From: Onstottus_B sp035558335
Lineage (GTDB): Bacteria > Acidobacteriota > Blastocatellia > UBA7656
DNA: 8,861 bases
NCBI GenBank assembly: GCA_035558335.1
Contig: DATMCM010000158.1
Span: 1 to 8,861 of the forward strand
Reading direction: 5' to 3'
Part shown: positions 5,287-8,861 of the stretch, piece after piece
Numbering within the stretch: position 1 is the first letter of the stretch
Layout of the letters: each line of letters opens with the position of its first letter
The notes under the pieces: generated by a model
Told to the model about the DNA's origin: nothing
Databases searched by the model: none
The model's input: the letters and a program-made list of their open reading frames with translations, nothing else
Program-made: the position numbers and the translations under genes

Positions 5287-6951
5287 ATGCCCCAAGCGAT
5301 GAGAGCCATTTCTTGCTTGCTGATTTCAATCGTGTTGTTAGCTCTATCGTTCAATACTACGTCAGCGCAGGCCCAACACCATTCGGGTCAAGAAGCTGAG
5401 AAGCCAGCAATGCTGTTGCCGGGAATGGGCGAGCTTCATCATCCAATCGCCACGAGCAACCCCGAGGCTCAGAAGTTCTTCGATCAAGGCCTGACCCTGG
5501 TCTACGGCTTTAATCGTCCGGAAGGTTTTCGCTCATTCAAGCGTGCAGCCGAGCTCGATCCAGGCGCGATCATGCCGATCTGGGGAATGGCGCTCGCAGT
5601 CGGACCGCACATCAACATGGATGGCGACATGGACGTAGATGGGAAAGCTGGCTACGAAACAATTCAGAAGGCGCTGGCGATGAGCCGGAATGCGTCTGAA
5701 AACGAGCGCGCCTATGTTGAAGCGCTTGCAAAGCGCTTCTCAAACGATCCGAAGGCCGATCCGCGAAAGCTTGCTCGTGACTACGCCACGGCGATGGGTG
5801 AGTTGGTGAAACGCTATCCCGACGATCTGGATGCAGCGACTCTTTACGGGGAAAGCTTGATGGTTTTGAGCCGCTGGAAATGGTGGACTCCCGATGGCAA
5901 GCCTGGCGAAGGCACCGTCGAAGCGGTCAGCGCACTCGAATCAGTGTTGAGGCGCAATCCGCTTCACCCGGGCGCAAACCATTATTTCCTTCACGCGGTT
6001 GAGATGTCCCCAACTCCCGAGCGAGCGTTGCCGAGCGCGGCCAGGCTGATGGGGGTCGTGCCCGGCATAGGTCACCTGGTCCATATGCCTGGGCACATCT
6101 TCATGCGATTGGGCGACTACGAACTTGCGGCGTTCACAAATGATCGCGCGGTCGCCGCGGATCAGGATTACATAAAGCTGACCGGCGTCGAGCCCAACGT
6201 GTACACGCTTGGCTATTACTCTCACAACATTCACTTCGTTGCGATGGCCAACGCGGCGCAGGGCAGATTCGATGACGCCAAGCGAGCGGCTGATCTGCTC
6301 GCCGCCAACGCAGCGCCCGCAGTCAAAGTGATGCCAATGATGGCCGACTACTTCATGCCGGTTCAGCTCTACGTGTTGCTTCGGTTTCAGCGCTGGGATG
6401 AAATCCTCAAGAGCGCGCAACCCGATCAACAGTTGGTCTATCTCAACGCGTTCTGGCGTTACGCGCGAGCCTCGGCGCTCGCGGCTAAGGGAAACAAAGA
6501 CGGTGCTCGCAAGGAACAACAAGCGTTTGAAGAGGCCCGAAACAAGGTCCCGGCCGGCGCGATGCTCTCGTTCAACACCGCCCGTGACGTTTTGAAAGTC
6601 GCGGCGGCGGTGATCGACGCAAGAATCGCGGCTAATGACAAAGCAGCTATCACGTTTTGGAATCGAGCGGTCGAGGCTGAAGACGCGTTGTCTTACGATG
6701 AGCCGCCGACCTGGTACTACCCGGTCCGCGAGTCGCTGGGCGGCGCGTTGTTGCGGAGCGGTCAGGCTGCGGAAGCCGAGGCGGTGTTCCGCGAAGACCT
6801 GAAACGCAATCCTCGAAACCCGCGTTCGTTGTTCGGTTTGATGGAGAGTCTCAAGACTCAGAACAAGCCGGCACAAGCGGATTGGGTACGAAGAGAATTC
6901 GATTCGGCGTGGAAGAGGGCACAAGTGAAGCTGAGAGTCGAGGACTTGTGA
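5287..6951 (+). CDS. Secreted TPR-repeat protein with conserved histidine motifs
   Basis: The predicted 554-residue precursor has a signal peptide: MPQAMR, a hydrophobic stretch AISCLLISIVLLALSF, and a likely cleavage after SAQA (around residue 29). The mature protein is an all-helical tetratricopeptide solenoid. Recognisable segments are FDQGLTLVYGFNRPEGFRSF (66-85), AAELDPGAIMPIWGMALA (87-104), the 213-228 helix with NPLHPGANHYFLHAVE (224-239), GHLVHMPGHIFMRLGDY (262-278), YYSHNIHF (310-317) and a C-terminal repeat at AEAVFREDLKRNPRNPRSLF. The clustered histidines (H227, H232, H236, H263, H266, H270, H313, H316) match a family I recall from Acidobacteria, Bacteroidetes and others that is annotated only as TPR protein; metal binding is a guess. 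The ATG at 5287 is preached by AAGGA nine bases upstream and gives the cleaner signal peptide; ATG 5260, with AGGAG upstream, is an alternative adding nine residues. Confidence 0.82.
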   Translation: MPQAMRAISCLLISIVLLALSFNTTSAQAQHHSGQEAEKPAMLLPGMGELHHPIATSNPEAQKFFDQGLTLVYGFNRPEGFRSFKRAAELDPGAIMPIWGMALAVGPHINMDGDMDVDGKAGYETIQKALAMSRNASENERAYVEALAKRFSNDPKADPRKLARDYATAMGELVKRYPDDLDAATLYGESLMVLSRWKWWTPDGKPGEGTVEAVSALESVLRRNPLHPGANHYFLHAVEMSPTPERALPSAARLMGVVPGIGHLVHMPGHIFMRLGDYELAAFTNDRAVAADQDYIKLTGVEPNVYTLGYYSHNIHFVAMANAAQGRFDDAKRAADLLAANAAPAVKVMPMMADYFMPVQLYVLLRFQRWDEILKSAQPDQQLVYLNAFWRYARASALAAKGNKDGARKEQQAFEEARNKVPAGAMLSFNTARDVLKVAAAVIDARIAANDKAAITFWNRAVEAEDALSYDEPPTWYYPVRESLGGALLRSGQAAEAEAVFREDLKRNPRNPRSLFGLMESLKTQNKPAQADWVRREFDSAWKRAQVKLRVEDL

Positions 6952-6961
6952 TATTGCGGCT

Positions 6962-7182
6962 ATAGGTAGCCGCTACGCGGCCCGGGCATTTATGATCTCC
7001 GTGTCTATCGATAGGTAGCCGCTACGCGGCCCTGGGCATTTATGATCTCCGCGTCTATCGATAGGCAGCCGCTACGCGGCCCGGGCATTTGTGATCTCTG
7101 TGTCTATCGATAGGTAGCCGCTACGCGGCCCCGGGGCATTTGTGATCTCCGGTCTATCGACACGTAGCGGCTGCGCGATTGC
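6962..7182. repeat. Tandem array of four 49-50 bp palindromic units and a decayed fifth
   Basis: Units lie at 6962-7010, 7011-7060, 7061-7109 and 7110-7159 and are nearly identical, each starting ATAGGTAGCCGCTACGCGG (one has a T to C change). A degenerate fifth copy, ACACGTAGCGGCTGCGCGAT, follows to about 7180. Each unit contains overlapping hairpins GTAGC-C-GCTAC and GCCGC-TAC-GCGGC, a central palindrome CCCGGG (CCCTGGG in unit 2, CCCCGGGG in unit 4), and CTATCGATAG across each internal unit junction. Together with the decayed copy, the array occupies most of the 300-base gap between the TPR and AraC-type genes. There are no unique spacers, so it is not a CRISPR. Unit length is not a multiple of three throughout and no frame looks coding. 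Confidence 0.92.
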
Positions 7183-7251
7183 AGGGCCAGCTTGATCATC
7201 CGGCGGATCAAGTGGCATAGTGCGAAGCGGCGTCGCCAATCGCGGGCTTCG

Positions 7252-7707
7252 ATGGAAAAACAGACCATAGTACAACCAGACCAACCATCAGTCGCGGCCG
7301 ACACTTACCAGAGGCTCACACGCGCGCGGAAGCTCATGGACGAGTGCTACCACCTGCCGCTCGATCTTCAACAAATCTCGGGCGAAGCCTGTCTGTCACG
7401 GTTCCATTTCTTGAGGCTCTTTCGACAGGCGTTCAACAAGACTCCTCATCAATACCTGACGCAGCGCCGCATCGAAAAGGCTAAAGAGTTGCTCTCTTCG
7501 AGCGGTCTGACCGTAACCGACGTCTGTTTCGAGGTTGGCTTCGAGAGCCTTGGTTCGTTTAGCAGCCTGTTTCATAAACATGTGGGCCACCCTCCAATCA
7601 CCTACCGTACGATAGTCTTCGAGCGCCGGCTCGAGAGGCAACGCAAAGTTCCCGCCTGCTTCCTGATGATGTATCGAGTAGAAAACTTCGCGCCCGAGAA
7701 AAGTTAG
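7252..7707 (+). CDS. Short AraC-family transcriptional regulator (DNA-binding domain only)
   Basis: The 151-residue protein consists almost entirely of an AraC/XylS DNA-binding domain. The first HTH spans about 37-60 (DLQQISGEACLSRFHFLRLF), followed by RQAFNKTPHQYLTQRRIEKAKELL and the second HTH at about 86-110 (TVTDVCFEVGFESLGSFSSL). The signature end FHKHVGHPPITYR is intact. A basic linker RRLERQRK and the tail VPACFLMMY follow; I recall similar tails in short AraC proteins that sit next to VOC-domain genes. No separate effector domain is present. The ATG at 7252 is chosen although no Shine-Dalgarno is visible; an in-frame TTG at 7192 would add 20 basic residues. A small inverted repeat, ATCCG-G-CGGAT (7198-7208), lies upstream and could be a regulatory site. 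The gene is 68 bases from the VOC gene on the same strand and probably controls it. Confidence 0.87.
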   Translation: MEKQTIVQPDQPSVAADTYQRLTRARKLMDECYHLPLDLQQISGEACLSRFHFLRLFRQAFNKTPHQYLTQRRIEKAKELLSSSGLTVTDVCFEVGFESLGSFSSLFHKHVGHPPITYRTIVFERRLERQRKVPACFLMMYRVENFAPEKS

Positions 7708-7775
7708 CAATTTTCGAGAAGCCAGATTCGCCTCTCTTGATTTATCCTTGGTCATCTGAAAGGAGGAGACTCGCT

Positions 7776-8192
7776 ATGATTTCGAGAATGTCACACACCA
7801 CTATTTACGTTACAGACCAGAACCAGGCGCTGGAGTTCTATCGCGACAAGCTGGGATTCAAAGTTGTAACAGATGCGACGATGGACGGTGGATTCAGATG
7901 GTTGACTGTCGCACCGAAAGATCAGTCTGACTTCGAGATCGCCCTGATGGAGCCGATAGCCGGGCCGATGTTCGACGAAGAAACCGCCAGTCAGTTAAGA
8001 ACTCTGATAGCTAATGGAAAGCTCGGAGCGGGCGTATTCAATACTCCGAACTGCCAGGCTGCTTATGAAGAGTTGTCTGCCAAAGGCGTCGAGTTTCTTT
8101 CGCCTCCGGCAGAGCGGCCTTACGGAATCGAGGCGCTTTTCAAGGATAACTCGGGTAACTGGTTTAGTCTGACGCAGCACAAAGAAGATTAG
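7776..8192 (+). CDS. VOC-family (glyoxalase/bleomycin-resistance fold) protein
   Basis: This 138-residue single-chain VOC protein contains two beta-alpha-beta-beta-beta modules. The first opens with SHTTIYVTDQNQALEFYRDKLGF (6-28), where His7 is the usual first metal ligand. The second ends GIEALFKDNSGNWFSLTQ (117-134), where Glu119 is the usual last ligand. The W42-L-T-V strand and FEIALMEP strand lie between. The substrate is unknown; family members include glyoxalase I, ring-cleavage dioxygenases and antibiotic-binding proteins. The start at 7776 is supported by a strong AGGAGGAG (7761-7768) eight to ten bases upstream; the in-frame TTG at 7737 is before that site and is rejected. It follows the AraC-type gene by 68 bases, likely as its target or in one transcript. 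Confidence 0.9.
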   Translation: MISRMSHTTIYVTDQNQALEFYRDKLGFKVVTDATMDGGFRWLTVAPKDQSDFEIALMEPIAGPMFDEETASQLRTLIANGKLGAGVFNTPNCQAAYEELSAKGVEFLSPPAERPYGIEALFKDNSGNWFSLTQHKED

Positions 8193-8216
8193 AGGGCGCG
8201 GAATGTCAGACCACCT

Positions 8217-8287
8217 GAAGTTTGTCGCTGGAGTTTGCAAAGTTTGAATCCGAATCCATCAACTTTCCATTGAGGTCGACAAACTTC
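8217..8287. promoter_or_regulatory. 11-bp inverted repeat and AGTTTG direct repeats before the DUF1579-like gene
   Basis: GAAGTTTGTCG (8217-8227) and CGACAAACTTC (8277-8287) are perfect inverted repeats separated by 49 bases. Within the left part the hexamer AGTTTG appears three times in direct orientation (8219, 8232, 8241), with its inverse CAAACT at 8280. The cluster lies between the VOC stop and the DUF1579-like start, whose ribosome binding site AGGAGA is at 8308-8313. It may be a multi-site operator or a long-range stem in a leader RNA; neither is shown. Confidence 0.3.
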
Positions 8288-8322
8288 GGGGTGTCCGATA
8301 CTTTCACAGGAGAAAGACGCAA

Positions 8323-8861
8323 ATGAAGATTAGAACATCAGCAGTTGTTCGTTGCGCTGCCGGCTTGCTGGCGCTTTGCGTCACCGTAGGCGCGCAGACG
8401 ACGCAAAAGAAAACTCAGAACATGCCGAAGCCCGGAGCCTCGCAGCCATCCGAGGAGCAGATGATGCTCCACTCGATGCCTGGGGCGCCGCACGCCGCTC
8501 TCGCAAAGCTTGCGGGCGAATATACGACTTCGACCAAGGTGTTCATGCAGCCAGGCGCTCAGCCCCAGGAGTCAGCGGGCGACGCGAGGCTCTGGATGAC
8601 GCTCGACGGACGTTTCCTCGCCGAAGAAGACTCGGGTTCTTTCTTTGGACAGCAGACAAAAAGCTTCAAGATGGTCGGTTACAACAATGCCAGCAAACAA
8701 TACGAGGGAATCTGGACCTACACGATGTCAACGTCAATAATGAGCCTGATCGGAACCAGCGCTGATGGCGGCAAGACCATAACTTTCTCCGCGAGCTTCG
8801 ACGATCAGAGCGGGGTCAAGCAAAAACTGGACATCAACATGCGACAGAGCGACGACGATCA
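8323..8861 (+). CDS. Secreted DUF1579-like protein (5' part, runs off the window)
   Basis: An open frame from the ATG at 8323 stays open to the window end: 179 codons plus two bases. AGGAGA at 8308-8313 lies nine bases before the start. Residues 1-24 form a signal peptide (MKIR, hydrophobic AGLLALCVTVGA, cleavage before QTTQ), so the product is exported or periplasmic. The mature part contains PHAALAKLAGEYTTSTKVF (56-74), MQPGAQPQESAG, ARLWMTLDGRFLAEEDSG (88-105), YNNASKQYEGIWTYTMST and a GKTITFSASFDDQSG strand pair. This order (HxxLxxLxGxW/Y, then GRFLxEE, then GYDNxxxxYxxxW) is that of the DUF1579 family, whose function is unknown. The gene is close behind the AraC/VOC pair on the same strand but separated by 130 bases with possible regulatory repeats. 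Confidence 0.85.
   Translation, partial: MKIRTSAVVRCAAGLLALCVTVGAQTTQKKTQNMPKPGASQPSEEQMMLHSMPGAPHAALAKLAGEYTTSTKVFMQPGAQPQESAGDARLWMTLDGRFLAEEDSGSFFGQQTKSFKMVGYNNASKQYEGIWTYTMSTSIMSLIGTSADGGKTITFSASFDDQSGVKQKLDINMRQSDDD

Noticed and set aside
4950..5354. Minus-strand open frame of 134 codons
   Set aside because: It is antisense to the GNAT gene and the signal peptide of the TPR gene, with no ribosome binding site or family match.
5941..6924. Long minus-strand open frame of 327 codons
   Set aside because: It lies antisense to the clearly coding TPR gene, is rich in Arg and His from antisense codon bias, and shows no family motif.
6962..7159. CRISPR-like array (regular repeats of about 28 bp with about 21-bp intervals)
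   Set aside because: The intervals are nearly identical to each other, so there are no unique spacers, and no cas genes are present; it is a plain tandem repeat.
7072..7304. Minus-strand small open frames across the tandem repeat
   Set aside because: They arise from repeated sequence whose unit length shifts frame between copies, giving no consistent protein.
8352..8765. Plus-strand open frame of 137 codons
   Set aside because: It is an out-of-frame shadow of the DUF1579-like gene that starts at 8323, which has a ribosome binding site, signal peptide and family motifs.

Overview
The window looks like a moderately GC-rich bacterial chromosome segment carrying housekeeping and accessory metabolism genes. 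It has no phage, plasmid or transposase genes. The gene types (a DUF1579-like secreted protein, a secreted TPR protein with conserved histidines, a lone AraC regulator beside a VOC protein) and the many short palindromic intergenic repeats suggest Acidobacteriota or a similar soil phylum. That placement is an inference from gene and repeat style, not from a marker gene.

Layout, left to right. (1) Positions 3-215: C-terminal end of a gene cut by the window edge, probably a B12-binding radical SAM protein with a DUF4070-type tail. (2) 319-888 and 974-3256: a TetR/AcrR-type repressor followed on the same strand by a stand-alone cytoplasmic molybdopterin (bis-MGD)/[4Fe-4S] oxidoreductase. Two copies of a perfect 19-bp palindrome lie between them. 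(3) 3257-3674: a convergent intergenic region filled with REP-like hairpin elements, in + orientation on the left and inverted on the right. (4) 3675-4412, minus strand: a Sir2-family NAD-dependent protein deacylase with a TTG start. (5) 4671-5180, divergent from it: a YhbS-like GNAT acetyltransferase with a recognisable promoter. (6) 5287-6951: a secreted TPR protein rich in conserved histidines. (7) 6952-7251: four tandem 49-50 bp units, each able to form alternative hairpins, then a decayed fifth. (8) 7252-7707 and 7776-8192: a short AraC-type regulator and a VOC (glyoxalase-fold) protein, a likely regulator-target pair. (9) 8323 to the window end: the start of a secreted DUF1579-like protein, preceded by an 11-bp inverted repeat.

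The genes do not form one pathway. The functional units are the TetR/oxidoreductase pair, the AraC/VOC pair, and several single genes. A deacylase and an acetyltransferase sit back to back; this could reflect shared acetylation biology, but sequence alone does not prove a link.

The most unusual content is between the genes. At least three palindromic repeat types occur in under 9 kb, two of them in tandem with a period near 50 bp, and their stems change while pairing is kept. The oxidoreductase is also notable because the position where I would expect its molybdenum-ligating Cys, Sec or Ser carries none of these by a rough alignment from memory. I see no convincing new multi-gene defence or mobile system here.
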